From the NCBI RefSeq assembly GCF_014699115.1, contig NZ_JACXAD010000029.1:1-64000 (forward strand): a stretch of 64,000 nucleotides of DNA, read 5' to 3'. The notes under the pieces were generated by a model, which saw nothing but the letters and a program-made list of their open reading frames with translations, had not been told where the DNA came from and searched no databases. Position 1 is the first letter of the stretch. The number at the start of each line of letters is the position of its first letter. The position numbers and the translations under genes are program-made. Of this stretch, positions 36,186 to 45,172 are shown one piece after another. Source of the DNA: Hymenobacter montanus. Lineage in GTDB: Bacteria; Bacteroidota; Bacteroidia; Cytophagales; Hymenobacteraceae.

Positions 36186-36650
36186 ATGCTCCGCTGGAAG
36201 GACATCATCACGTTTGCCAAATATGGCAACCCCGAGCCGGCCCGGCGCGTGCAGCACTCCGCGGCGGAGTGGGCCCGGCGGCTTTCGCCCGACCGGTACC
36301 AGGTGCTGCGCCAGCAGGCCACCGAACCGCCTTACCGCAACGCCTATTGTCGCTCCTACGAGCCCGGCACCTACGCCTGCGCCGGGTGCGGCAGCCGGCT
36401 GTTTGCCGCCGCCGAGAAATACCACGCTATTTCCGGTTGGCCGAGCTTTCGGCAGCCCTTCGCCCACAACGCCATTCGCTACGCCTTCGACGACAGCTTC
36501 GGCATGCAGCGCCTGGAAGCCCGCTGCAACGTGTGCGACGGCCACCTCGGCCACGTGTTCCCCGACGGTCCGGAGCCCGGCGGCCTGCGCTACTGCATCA
36601 ACTCGGCAAGCCTGCAACGAATAAACGAGGAAACCGGTGACGCTGGATGA
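36186..36650 (+). CDS. msrB: Peptide-methionine (R)-S-oxide reductase MsrB
   Basis: The 154-aa enzyme reduces methionine-R-sulfoxide in proteins, with thioredoxin as usual donor. Zinc ligands are C65, C68 (CAGC) and C114, C117 (CNVC). The catalytic Cys is C137 in RYCINSASL and a likely resolving Cys is C55. SGWPSF and GHLGHVFPDGP are intact. There is no signal peptide, so it is cytoplasmic. The ATG at 36186 is preferred to an upstream TTG (36165). It is the last gene of the NCS1 permease cluster. Confidence 0.93.
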   Translation: MLRWKDIITFAKYGNPEPARRVQHSAAEWARRLSPDRYQVLRQQATEPPYRNAYCRSYEPGTYACAGCGSRLFAAAEKYHAISGWPSFRQPFAHNAIRYAFDDSFGMQRLEARCNVCDGHLGHVFPDGPEPGGLRYCINSASLQRINEETGDAG

Positions 36651-36782
36651 GCAGTCTGGAGTAGAGCACAGCACGGCGACCGTACCTTTTTTAAGCATTT
36701 TTACTAAACCCAACCAGGTCTCGACCTACCATAGCGAGTTTCTACCCAATAGGGCAACAAGAGGTGAATCGACGGATGGCTA

Positions 36783-36936
36783 AGCCGCGTAGCGGCGACC
36801 GGTTGGTAGAAGTAGTATGAGCCACCAGGAAAAAGCCGCGTAGCGGCGACAGATGCGGCAGAAGTACTGTCACCGCTACGCAGCTTTAATGTGGTTCTTG
36901 CTCGGCTTTCTACCAACCGGTCGCCGCTACGCGGCT
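36783..36936. repeat. Nested inverted repeats (REP-like element)
   Basis: An outer perfect 29-bp inverted repeat (36783-36811 and 36908-36936) encloses an inner one (36832-36852 and 36867-36887, two mismatches in 21). All four arms share the core AGCCGCGTAGCGGCGAC. The right outer arm overlaps the stop codon of the minus-strand gene ending at 36935. Confidence 0.8.
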
Positions 36937-38344
36937 AGCGGGCCCGCTTATCTAACTCGTCCAAGTCGGCGGAGCCTTGGCGGGCAGTCATCCATTGCCA
37001 GGGGTGGGACGCGTTGGCTGAGTTGATTTTCAAATAACTGAGCTGCGCTACATTCGGCACCAGATACTGGCAGGAGTTGAGTGCCGGCAGGCCACCCAGG
37101 CATAGCTGCATCGGCTTGCCGTACCGGGCCCAGGATAATTCCAGGTATGTGCCGGGGCGCAATGAGCCCCTTTCCTGCCCGTCTACATACACCTTGATGG
37201 GTTCAGCATTGGTTGCCTGGGCTGGACGGTACAGGTACAAATAAGCTGTATCGAGGCGAACCGAGGTGGGCAGGCCCGGGTAAGGTCCCATCGCCCCAGT
37301 GAGGAGGTCGAGCCCATAAGCCAAGGGCTCACCAGTGTGGTTGACTGCCCTCAGCATTGCCACGCCTATCAAACCAGTCCGCAACTGAGCGGCAGTAGCA
37401 GCCTGCTCATATTCCAAGTCGAGGGGGGCCTCGCCTACGAAGGTGAAAGACCCACCCTGGCGCATCAGTGGGAAAAACTGCTTGTTGTACTGCACAAACA
37501 ACTGCTGTCCGTCCGAGAACCCCCAAATGTCGGTTGGCACCGTGGTGCGCCCCGTGCCGTTGGGTATCACTGGCCGTACCCGCGCCACCCCGTGCCAGCG
37601 CAGCGTAGCCAGCGGGCTTTTATAGCGCCGCCGGATGGTATCAATGCGAAAGGCTACACTCGTATCGGGCTGATTAGCTAAGAACTGCTCGAAGTGGTAG
37701 TAGATGCCCCGCCGCGGCGTTCCAGTTAGAATGGGCGGCACGGGTCCGCGCCGGCCCCCAGCGGCAAGAACGGATGGCGCGTTGGCGCGGATTTCGGCCA
37801 TCGTATGGGCTGGCCGCGCGCCTACCACGGACCAGTCAACGGCGGTTAGCTGACCAAGGCTACGGCTCAGCAGCGCGGCTAAGTGGCCCGCGTGGTGGCC
37901 GGTAACTTCACGGCCTTGGCTGCTGGCCAGGGCTCCTACCTGTCGCACAAAACGATAGCCGCCATTCAGGGCCTCGTATACATCAGCGCTTAGCTCGGCG
38001 GTGGCCTGCTCTTTCGCGCCGCCGATGGTTTCGCTTATGTGGAGGCTACGCAGGCACAGCAGCACGGAATGGTCGGCGGGCCGGGCCGGCAGCTGAGACC
38101 GCAAAAAAGCGGTCAGCTCAGGCTCGAGACCTTGCCGAAACGTAATCGAGGCGGCCTTACGGGCTAAGCCGCGGTAGGCAATCCCAATGGCTGGGTGCCC
38201 GGGGCGCCCATCCACCACCTGCTCCACGGCTACCTGGCGGTTAGGAACAGCTACCACCTGTCCACTTAGATCGAGATAATACGTTTGGGCCCGCGCCGAC
38301 AAACTGGCCCATATTAATAACCCGACGAGTAGAAATGCTTTCAT
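36935..38344 (-). CDS. Secreted protein of unknown function
   Basis: The 469-aa protein starts at an ATG at 38344 with a clear signal peptide (MKAFLLVGLLIWASLSARAQ). An in-frame start at 38386 was rejected. The mature part has no motif I recognise. It contains a segment near 65-125 (GLEPELTAFLRSQLPARPADHSVLLCLRSL) that resembles part of Bacteroidota proteins combining stress-type outer-membrane factors, but this is weak. No T9SS domain, lipobox or long membrane helix is visible after the signal. Probably periplasmic. Confidence 0.7.
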   Translation of the reverse strand: MKAFLLVGLLIWASLSARAQTYYLDLSGQVVAVPNRQVAVEQVVDGRPGHPAIGIAYRGLARKAASITFRQGLEPELTAFLRSQLPARPADHSVLLCLRSLHISETIGGAKEQATAELSADVYEALNGGYRFVRQVGALASSQGREVTGHHAGHLAALLSRSLGQLTAVDWSVVGARPAHTMAEIRANAPSVLAAGGRRGPVPPILTGTPRRGIYYHFEQFLANQPDTSVAFRIDTIRRRYKSPLATLRWHGVARVRPVIPNGTGRTTVPTDIWGFSDGQQLFVQYNKQFFPLMRQGGSFTFVGEAPLDLEYEQAATAAQLRTGLIGVAMLRAVNHTGEPLAYGLDLLTGAMGPYPGLPTSVRLDTAYLYLYRPAQATNAEPIKVYVDGQERGSLRPGTYLELSWARYGKPMQLCLGGLPALNSCQYLVPNVAQLSYLKINSANASHPWQWMTARQGSADLDELDKRAR

Positions 38345-38697
38345 CTTAACCCCAGTTATTTTAATTTTATCGTCAAAGATGAGCATTATTCAAGTAGCCA
38401 ACAACCAATTTATGTCGGCGGCAACCTCTAGGATGCGTTGGCAACGTCGATTATGCAGGGTGTCACTGGGACACGTCTGCGACGCGCGGCCGACGGGTTT
38501 TGCGCAGCAGGTGCGCACCAGTACAAGAGATTACGACGTAAGCGAAGCGTCGCAGATGCTAAGCTGAAGGACAACGCGTCACCAACGCGCCAGCGCCACT
38601 TGCTCTGCATTTATGCACTAAGGCGCAAGGGCCCCAAACTGCGCAGCTCCACCGAACCTGTTGCGACACCTCCTGCGTATAGCGAGGCCACCCTGTT
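38345..38697. other. Intergenic region holding palindromic element copy B
   Basis: The region between the divergent unknown gene and the uvrA-like gene contains the large imperfect palindrome described separately, and no gene. Confidence 0.5.
38431..38591. repeat. Palindromic intergenic element, copy B
   Basis: The left arm begins GGATGCGTTGGCAACG and ends TCTGCGACGC. The right arm begins GCGTCGCAGATGC and ends GTCACCAACGCGCC. They pair at both ends around a central stretch of about 60 bases. The right arm shares the block order CAGATGC, AAGG, GTCACCAACGC with the copies at 4017 and 63300. Confidence 0.5.
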
Positions 38698-41259
38698 TTG
38701 CACGTTTCCTTGCCTAAGCTTTCGCGCACGTCTCTGCCTGCCACTCCTCCATCCGCGGAGCTCACCGGCTTCGTCCGCGTACGCGGAGCCCGCGAGCACA
38801 ACCTCCAGAACGTCGACGTGGACCTGCCGCGCGACGCACTGGTGGTGTTCACGGGCGTGTCGGGTTCGGGCAAGTCGTCGCTGGCGTTCGGCACGCTCTA
38901 CGCCGAAGCCCAGCGCCGCTACCTCGAGTCGGTGTCGCCCTACGCCCGCCGGCTGTTTCACCAAATGGCCGTGCCCGCCGTCGACTCCATCGACGGCCTA
39001 CCGCCCGCAGTCGCCTTGCAGCAGCAGCGTGGCGCACCGAGTACCCGCTCGTCGGTGGGCTCGGTCACCACGCTTTCCAATCTGCTGCGCATGCTGTACT
39101 CCCGGGCCGGCGACTACCCGGCGGGCCAGGGCATTATCTACGCCGAAGCCTTCTCGCCCAACACCCCGGAAGGCGCCTGCCCCACTTGCCACGGGCTGGG
39201 TCGGGTGTATGAAGTTACCGAGCAAAGCATGGTGCCCGACCCCTCGCTCACCATTCGGGAGCGGGCCATTGCAGCGTGGCCCCCGGCCTGGGGCGGGCAA
39301 AACCAGCGCGACATCCTCGTAACCCTGGGTTACGACGTCGACACGCCCTGGCGCGACCTGCCGCAAAAGGACCGCGACTGGATTCTGTTTACCGACGAGC
39401 AGCCCGTCGTGCCGGTCTACGCCGGTTTCACGCCCGAGCAAACCCGCCAAGCCCTCAAGCGCAAGCTCGAGCCCAGCTACATGGGCACCTTCACGGGTGT
39501 GCGACGGCACGTGCTGCACACCTTCGCTACCACCCACAGCCCCCTCATGAAGAAGCGGGTGGCGCAGTACCTGCTCAGCAGCGACTGTCCCGCCTGCCAC
39601 GGCAAACGCCTGCGGCCCGAGTCGCTGGCGGTCACATTCGCGGGCCTCGACATCGCCGAGCTGTCGCGCTTGCCGCTGCAGCGCCTGGCGAGCCTTTTGC
39701 AGCCCTATGCCCGGGGCGAAGCCGGCCAGTCGCCCCACGAGGCCGAGCACCCTGAGCAGGTCGTTGTGAAGCAGCGCATTGCCGCCGACCTGACGGCCCG
39801 CCTCGCCGGGCTGATCGACCTGGGCCTGGGCTACCTCTCGCTGGAACGCAGCACGCCCACGCTTTCACCCGGCGAGCTACAGCGGCTGCGGCTGGCTACT
39901 CAGCTGTATTCCAATTTGTTCGGCGTAGTATACGTGCTGGACGAGCCCTCCGCCGGCCTCCACCCCGCTGATACGGAGGCCCTGCTGGCGGCGCTGGCCG
40001 GCCTGAAAAGCGCGGGCAATTCCTTGTTCGTGGTTGAGCATGATTTGGACGTTATCCGGCAAGCCGATTGGCTGGTGGATGTAGGCCCGGCTGCCGGCGA
40101 GCGGGGCGGCCATATTCTCTACAGCGGCCCTCCCGAGGGGCTGCAAGCAGTGGCCGAGTCGCAAACGCGTCCGTTTCTTTTCGATGCCGCCGCGCGGGCC
40201 GCGCGGCTACCGCGCACGCCCACCGGCTGGCTAAAGCTGGCCGGCGTTACCCGCAACAACCTCCACCAGCTCGACGTGGCTTTTCCGCTGGGGGTGTTCA
40301 CCACCATCACGGGCGTGTCGGGCTCGGGCAAGTCGAGCCTGATAAGCCAGGTTCTGGTGGAGCTGGTAGCCGAACACCTGGGCCAGGAAATTACGCCTGA
40401 AGAGGAGGCCGACGCGCTGGACCAGCCCGCCCCCATCACCCTGGGCGGGCAGCTCACCACCGACCTGGGATCCATCAAGCGGCTGGTCCAGGTCGACCAG
40501 AAGCCCATCGGCCGCACACCGCGCTCCAACATGGCCACCTACACGGGCCTGTTCGATCACGTGCGCAAGCTGTTCGCGGCCACCCCTGCGGCCCGCCAGC
40601 GCCGCTACGACGCCGGCCGCTTTTCCTTCAACGTGGCTAAGGGTCGCTGCGAAAACTGCCAGGGCGAAGGCTTCGTGATGGTGGAGCTCCTGTTTCTGCC
40701 CAGCGTGTATGCCCCCTGCCCCGGGTGCCACGGGGCCCGCTACAACGCCCAAGCCCTGGAAGTCAACTACCGCGGTAAAAACATTGCCGAGGTACTGGGG
40801 CTGACCGTGGATGAGGCCTGGGCGTTCTTCGCCGATGAGCCCCCCGTACACCGCGCCCTCACCGTGCTGCGCGAAGTGGGGCTGGGCTATCTGCGCCTGG
40901 GCCAGCCGGCCACCGAACTATCAGGCGGCGAAGCCCAGCGCATCAAGCTGGCCACGGAGCTGCAACGAATCGGGCGCGGCAACACGCTCTACATCCTCGA
41001 TGAGCCCACCACCGGCCTGCACCCGGCCGACGTAGAAAGGCTCCTGGTGCAGCTCGAGGCCCTGGTCGCTGCCGGCAACACGGTCATCGTCGTCGAGCAC
41101 GACTTACGCGTAGTGGCCAGCTCCGATTGGGTTATCGATATCGGCCCGGGGGCGGGTGAAGACGGCGGGCGCGTGGTAGCCACCGGTCCGCCCGCCGTGG
41201 TGGCGCAAGCCGCGGCCAGCCGGACCGCCCCCTACCTGAAGCAGTTTCTGAAGCTCTAG
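38698..41259 (+). CDS. UvrA2-type excinuclease subunit A paralog lacking the UvrB-binding domain
   Basis: The 853-aa protein has two ABC ATPase halves. Walker A sites are GVSGSGKS at 53-60 and again at about 535. Signature motifs are LSPGELQRLRLATQL and LSGGEAQRIKLATEL, with Walker B VYVLDEPSAGLHP and LYILDEPTTGLHP. Zinc-binding CPTCHG, CPACHG, and CENCQG...CPGCHG follow the UvrA plan. It is about 90 residues shorter than UvrA: the first half passes from SVGTVT-like VGSVTTLSNLLRMLYSRAG to the zinc region without the UvrB-binding insertion, as in UvrA2/DrrC-type proteins linked to DNA-binding-drug resistance. The start is TTG at 38698 (no ATG available) and is uncertain. Confidence 0.88.
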   Translation: MHVSLPKLSRTSLPATPPSAELTGFVRVRGAREHNLQNVDVDLPRDALVVFTGVSGSGKSSLAFGTLYAEAQRRYLESVSPYARRLFHQMAVPAVDSIDGLPPAVALQQQRGAPSTRSSVGSVTTLSNLLRMLYSRAGDYPAGQGIIYAEAFSPNTPEGACPTCHGLGRVYEVTEQSMVPDPSLTIRERAIAAWPPAWGGQNQRDILVTLGYDVDTPWRDLPQKDRDWILFTDEQPVVPVYAGFTPEQTRQALKRKLEPSYMGTFTGVRRHVLHTFATTHSPLMKKRVAQYLLSSDCPACHGKRLRPESLAVTFAGLDIAELSRLPLQRLASLLQPYARGEAGQSPHEAEHPEQVVVKQRIAADLTARLAGLIDLGLGYLSLERSTPTLSPGELQRLRLATQLYSNLFGVVYVLDEPSAGLHPADTEALLAALAGLKSAGNSLFVVEHDLDVIRQADWLVDVGPAAGERGGHILYSGPPEGLQAVAESQTRPFLFDAAARAARLPRTPTGWLKLAGVTRNNLHQLDVAFPLGVFTTITGVSGSGKSSLISQVLVELVAEHLGQEITPEEEADALDQPAPITLGGQLTTDLGSIKRLVQVDQKPIGRTPRSNMATYTGLFDHVRKLFAATPAARQRRYDAGRFSFNVAKGRCENCQGEGFVMVELLFLPSVYAPCPGCHGARYNAQALEVNYRGKNIAEVLGLTVDEAWAFFADEPPVHRALTVLREVGLGYLRLGQPATELSGGEAQRIKLATELQRIGRGNTLYILDEPTTGLHPADVERLLVQLEALVAAGNTVIVVEHDLRVVASSDWVIDIGPGAGEDGGRVVATGPPAVVAQAAASRTAPYLKQFLKL

Positions 41260-41744
41260 GCGCGGCTCCCCACATAAAGCGGTATTCTTACTTGCTGCCA
41301 GCAGCGCGCAGTTGGCTGACCGATGCGCTGTGGGCTGAGTTGTCGCATTGATTACCGGAGCTGGCTGGACTGTTGCTCGGAAAATGCTGCTTATAGCTGC
41401 TATCTATCTGCTTTTGTTATATAAACATCTGTTATTATCAGAACTAACCAGATGTAATACATCCACTATAAGTATAATCAGGCGGTATATAACCAATAGG
41501 ACGCTCACAACATTAACCCTAAAGGATAGATGATAAGCTAATTTAAAGCAGCTAGGCCCCTTTAAAAAATTAAATACTTTTAAAATTGAGAAAAAAATGG
41601 TAATGTTGAAATAAGACAAAACTAGAGGGCTGTCTCAGCTTTGCTTATTATTTTTATAACTACCTGGTATTCAGCAAAGAATCATGCCTATACTCCACCG
41701 GATCAGCATCGTTCATTATTCACGCTTAGCCAATCCCCTTATCT
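41260..41744. other. AT-rich intergenic region
   Basis: Between about 41390 and 41660 the sequence is markedly AT-rich compared with its neighbours. No gene or clear hairpin is seen. It probably holds the promoter of the following large secreted-protein gene. Confidence 0.45.
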
Positions 41745-44700
41745 ATGAGAAGCAAATATCCCCCACTTGAAAAATGGCCATCTGGCACGCCCCGGGCGCG
41801 GCGGGCCTTCACCACCGCCTTGCTCTGGCTGCTGGGCCACCTGGCAACGGCGCAAACCGTCACGCTCCCGATTGAGGTGCTCGGCGCGGAAGGCACCGTG
41901 GAAACCGTGACGGTCAATGTGCCCAACGGCAGCACCGCCAGCGGCCTGTGGCTGCAAGTCAACAACTTGTCCTACGCCAATAAGGGCAGCGTCCGGCTCA
42001 ACGACGGCCCGTGGGTCCCCCTGAATAACAGCACCGTGCGCTTTACCGAGCGCGAGCGCAACCTCGGCGGTATCGGCGGGGCCCGCGCCTTTTTCGGCAC
42101 GGTTAAGTTCACCCTGCCCCTGGCCCCGGGCGCCGTGCGCAACGGCCCCAACACGGTGGCCTTCCGCTTCAATACCTCCGATGGCGTTTCCATCGGCTAC
42201 CGCGTCCTCAAGCTCAACTTCGTGGATGCGGGTGGCGGCAAGCTCGTGCCAGCCACCACCTTCGTAGAGGATAATCCCGCTACCTGGGTGGCCCCGCAAA
42301 ACAATGCCGCCGCCATTGCCGCCGGCAAAACCCTGTGGGAAACGGCCAGCTTACGCAGCAGTTACCTGGCCAACAACCACGTGCTCCGGGCCAAATGCGA
42401 GGACTGCCACGCCAAGAACGCGCGCGACCTGAAGTACTTCGCCTACTCCAACAAGAGCATCATTGAGCGGGTCAAGTTTCACGGCCTGAGCCAAGACCAA
42501 GGCGAGAAAATTGCCAGCTACGTGCGTTCCCTCAACCTGAAACAGCCCGGCCGGCCCTGGAACCCGCCTTACCAGCCCGGCCCGGGGCTGGATTCGAAGC
42601 CCGTGGACGAATGGGCTGCCGGGGCCGGCGTTGATGCCGTGCTCGACACCGAGGAAGCGGGCTTACCTTACCTGTTTCCGAATGGGATCACGGCCGCCGG
42701 CTTTGACTTTACGGGCAAGTTCAGTCCGCGCGAAATCCCGGTGGGCTTGATGCTGCCGGACTGGAAGCACTGGCTGCCGACCGTGCACCCGCTCGACCAA
42801 GCCGGCGGGAACTTCTCCGAGTCGGACAGTATCTACCAGGCCCTGCGCAACAACTTGGCCACGCGGGGGCTCGAATACAAAATTGGCCTGTACGGCTTCG
42901 AAACAAATTCAAGTCAGTTTGAGCGAGCCGTGGATATCTTCACGGATCGGATTCCTCGTGGTGCGAACACCAAGCAAGAGATTGAATATGTATACTCTAC
43001 TCAGCTCTGGAAGGTCGTGAAGCTGTGGGAGCTGCACCAGGAGTTTGCCCTGGAAGGCCTGGGCCAACTCAAGCACGGCACGGAGGGCGGCGAGCCCCGC
43101 ATGTGGCTCACGGGCACCCATTACAGCGTTTTCAATGTCTCGCCCTTTATGCAGAAGATCGATAATGGCCCGGGCCCAGACCGCGTGGGGCGCTCGGAGC
43201 AAAACGGCGAGAGCATCGGGCAGACATGGTATCATCTGCAACTGCTGCTTACCCTGGGGGGGCGACGGCCCGGTGTGACAGGTATCCAGCCCTATGACTG
43301 GGCGTACGCCTATGGGCAATTTAGAGGCAACACTAGCTTAGACCACGAATCAGAAATGATGCGCTTCTTGGTGCACATCATTGCCGGCGTGCAAGCGTCC
43401 AATAACGGGCTAAAACCAGGCGAACACGCCCCGGGCAGCACCGATGAGCCCTTCGAATTCGCCTGGTCGCCCCGGATATGGGGGGTTGGGGCCTTTCATA
43501 ATTATGGCCATTACAACGAGTTTTGGAAAACTACGCCCCCGCCCCTGCGTAAACAGCTTATCGACGCTTACTTGGGTGCCGTCCTGCAGCACTGCCGCCG
43601 GTGGACGCCCGCCGAGTACGTGCGCGACGCTAGAAACAGAGAGGATAGTTGGCCGCCGTCGACCTACCGCCTGGGCGACTACCGGCTGGACGGATCGGCA
43701 CGGCTACGGGCACCGGATCAGCTCTCCGAGGGCTTGCCCTATTTCGCCAAGCTCGGGGCCTCATGCCAGCTGATTAACGGCCTCGCCGATTGGGCCCAGG
43801 AAATGTGGCCCAACAACGACTGGAACGCCATGCGCGTGCCCAACTGCACCGAGCCGCCCGCCACCGGCCCCGCCCTGACCGTGCTCTCGCCCCGGCAGGG
43901 GGCCGTCTACAGCCCCGCCGAAGCCCTGAAGTTTATGGCCCTCGCGGCCAACTTCCCCCAGCCGGTCGCCGCGGTCGAGTACTACGAAAACAACCGCAAG
44001 ATCGGTCAGGGCACGGGAGTCAACTATGCCTTGGAGTTGACCAACATTCCCGTCGGCTACCACACGGTTGAAGTGCGCGCCCGCGACACGGGCGGCACGA
44101 GTAAAGCGCAAACCGTGCAGTTTTACGTGGGGCCGCCGACGTGTCCTTTACCGGGCACCACCTTCGGCCCCGCCGCGGTCTTCGATGGCGACCTGTCGAC
44201 TTACGTTCAGCAACTCAACGTGGAGGCGGTCGGCTTGGACTTGGGTAGCGCTCGGCAACTAGGCCTCATTGGCTTTGCCCCGCGCCTACGAGATCGGTAC
44301 AGTGCCTCCGGCATCCTGGGCGCTAAAATCCAAGGCTCTAACCAGAGTGCCACTTCCGGCTACGTGGACTTGTATACCATCGATCAGGCCACGGCCGGCA
44401 TGAATTACCTTGCCCTTACGGTCGCTACGCCTTACCGTTACGTGCGCTTGCTCTCGCCGCCCCACGGCGAGGGTTACCAATTGGATCTGTCCGAATTTTC
44501 GGTCTGCTTCGGGGCGCAAGGCCAGCCCATCGCCTTGGCCACCGGCCCGGGGGGCGCGGAAAAGGCCCCGGCGGTGGACGTGTTTCCCAACCCGGTGAGC
44601 CAAGGGCAGGCCACGCTCCGTTACACGCTAGCCCAGGCACAGCCCGTCGGCTGGACCTTGTACGACGGCCTGGGCCGGGCCGTGCAGACCGGCGCCGACC

Positions 44701-44828
44701 GGCACCAGCCGGCCGGCGCGCACACCCAGGCGCTGGACTTCGGGGGCCAGGCCCCGGGCCTGTACTTCCTGCACCTGACCACGGGCACGCAAACGAGTAA
44801 GCACAAAGTCGTGCTGCTCCGGCCCTAG
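41745..44828 (+). CDS. Large T9SS-exported protein with one c-type haem motif, Ig-like and galactose-binding-like domains
   Basis: The 1027-aa protein has a signal peptide ending near residue 37 (GHLATAQ). A beta-rich N-terminal domain (about 40-165) precedes a cytochrome-c-like segment with CEDCH (218-222) and GEKIASYVRSLNL. A long middle domain (about 300-710) is of unknown type, rich in Trp/His/Tyr. A bacterial Ig-like domain (about 720-800), a galactose-binding-like domain (about 805-930) and a T9SS sorting domain (about 945-1027, DVFPNPVSQG) follow. Haem would be attached in the periplasm before export. The middle domain may be catalytic, but I do not recognise it. The gene stands alone. 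Confidence 0.8.
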   Translation: MRSKYPPLEKWPSGTPRARRAFTTALLWLLGHLATAQTVTLPIEVLGAEGTVETVTVNVPNGSTASGLWLQVNNLSYANKGSVRLNDGPWVPLNNSTVRFTERERNLGGIGGARAFFGTVKFTLPLAPGAVRNGPNTVAFRFNTSDGVSIGYRVLKLNFVDAGGGKLVPATTFVEDNPATWVAPQNNAAAIAAGKTLWETASLRSSYLANNHVLRAKCEDCHAKNARDLKYFAYSNKSIIERVKFHGLSQDQGEKIASYVRSLNLKQPGRPWNPPYQPGPGLDSKPVDEWAAGAGVDAVLDTEEAGLPYLFPNGITAAGFDFTGKFSPREIPVGLMLPDWKHWLPTVHPLDQAGGNFSESDSIYQALRNNLATRGLEYKIGLYGFETNSSQFERAVDIFTDRIPRGANTKQEIEYVYSTQLWKVVKLWELHQEFALEGLGQLKHGTEGGEPRMWLTGTHYSVFNVSPFMQKIDNGPGPDRVGRSEQNGESIGQTWYHLQLLLTLGGRRPGVTGIQPYDWAYAYGQFRGNTSLDHESEMMRFLVHIIAGVQASNNGLKPGEHAPGSTDEPFEFAWSPRIWGVGAFHNYGHYNEFWKTTPPPLRKQLIDAYLGAVLQHCRRWTPAEYVRDARNREDSWPPSTYRLGDYRLDGSARLRAPDQLSEGLPYFAKLGASCQLINGLADWAQEMWPNNDWNAMRVPNCTEPPATGPALTVLSPRQGAVYSPAEALKFMALAANFPQPVAAVEYYENNRKIGQGTGVNYALELTNIPVGYHTVEVRARDTGGTSKAQTVQFYVGPPTCPLPGTTFGPAAVFDGDLSTYVQQLNVEAVGLDLGSARQLGLIGFAPRLRDRYSASGILGAKIQGSNQSATSGYVDLYTIDQATAGMNYLALTVATPYRYVRLLSPPHGEGYQLDLSEFSVCFGAQGQPIALATGPGGAEKAPAVDVFPNPVSQGQATLRYTLAQAQPVGWTLYDGLGRAVQTGADRHQPAGAHTQALDFGGQAPGLYFLHLTTGTQTSKHKVVLLRP

Positions 44829-45172
44829 GCCAAGCTGAACCGGCATGGCCAGGTCTCAACTGCTGGACACCGGCCGCCGCGAACGATGCCTGGGAAACAG
44901 ATTCCCGGGTGCCGCGCGTAGCGGCCGGCACCCGCTTGTAAGGCGGGTATCTCGGATAGTTACTGTTACCCCCTTTTCTCCCTACCTCACCCTGCACCCT
45001 TCATCCTCTTTCAGCGCCGGCCGCTCGTTGTCTGCCTGGCAGCCGGGCGGCTTGACTACCAGTCGCAGCTCATCGACGACTCCTGGCCCAGGTTGGGACA
45101 ACTTCCCTTACAGTTGTTTAAAATTAACTCCGGTTGGTCCTGGGCTAAAACCTCACCATTCGTTCCCGGGGT
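44829..45172. other. Convergent intergenic region
   Basis: It contains a GC-rich hairpin (44907-44914 with 44926-44933, loop containing CGTAGCGG) without a T-run, possibly a terminator or a short REP-like palindrome. No gene is seen. Confidence 0.4.

Noticed and set aside
36704..36916. Minus-strand frame within the repeats
   Set aside because: Made almost entirely of the inverted-repeat sequence.
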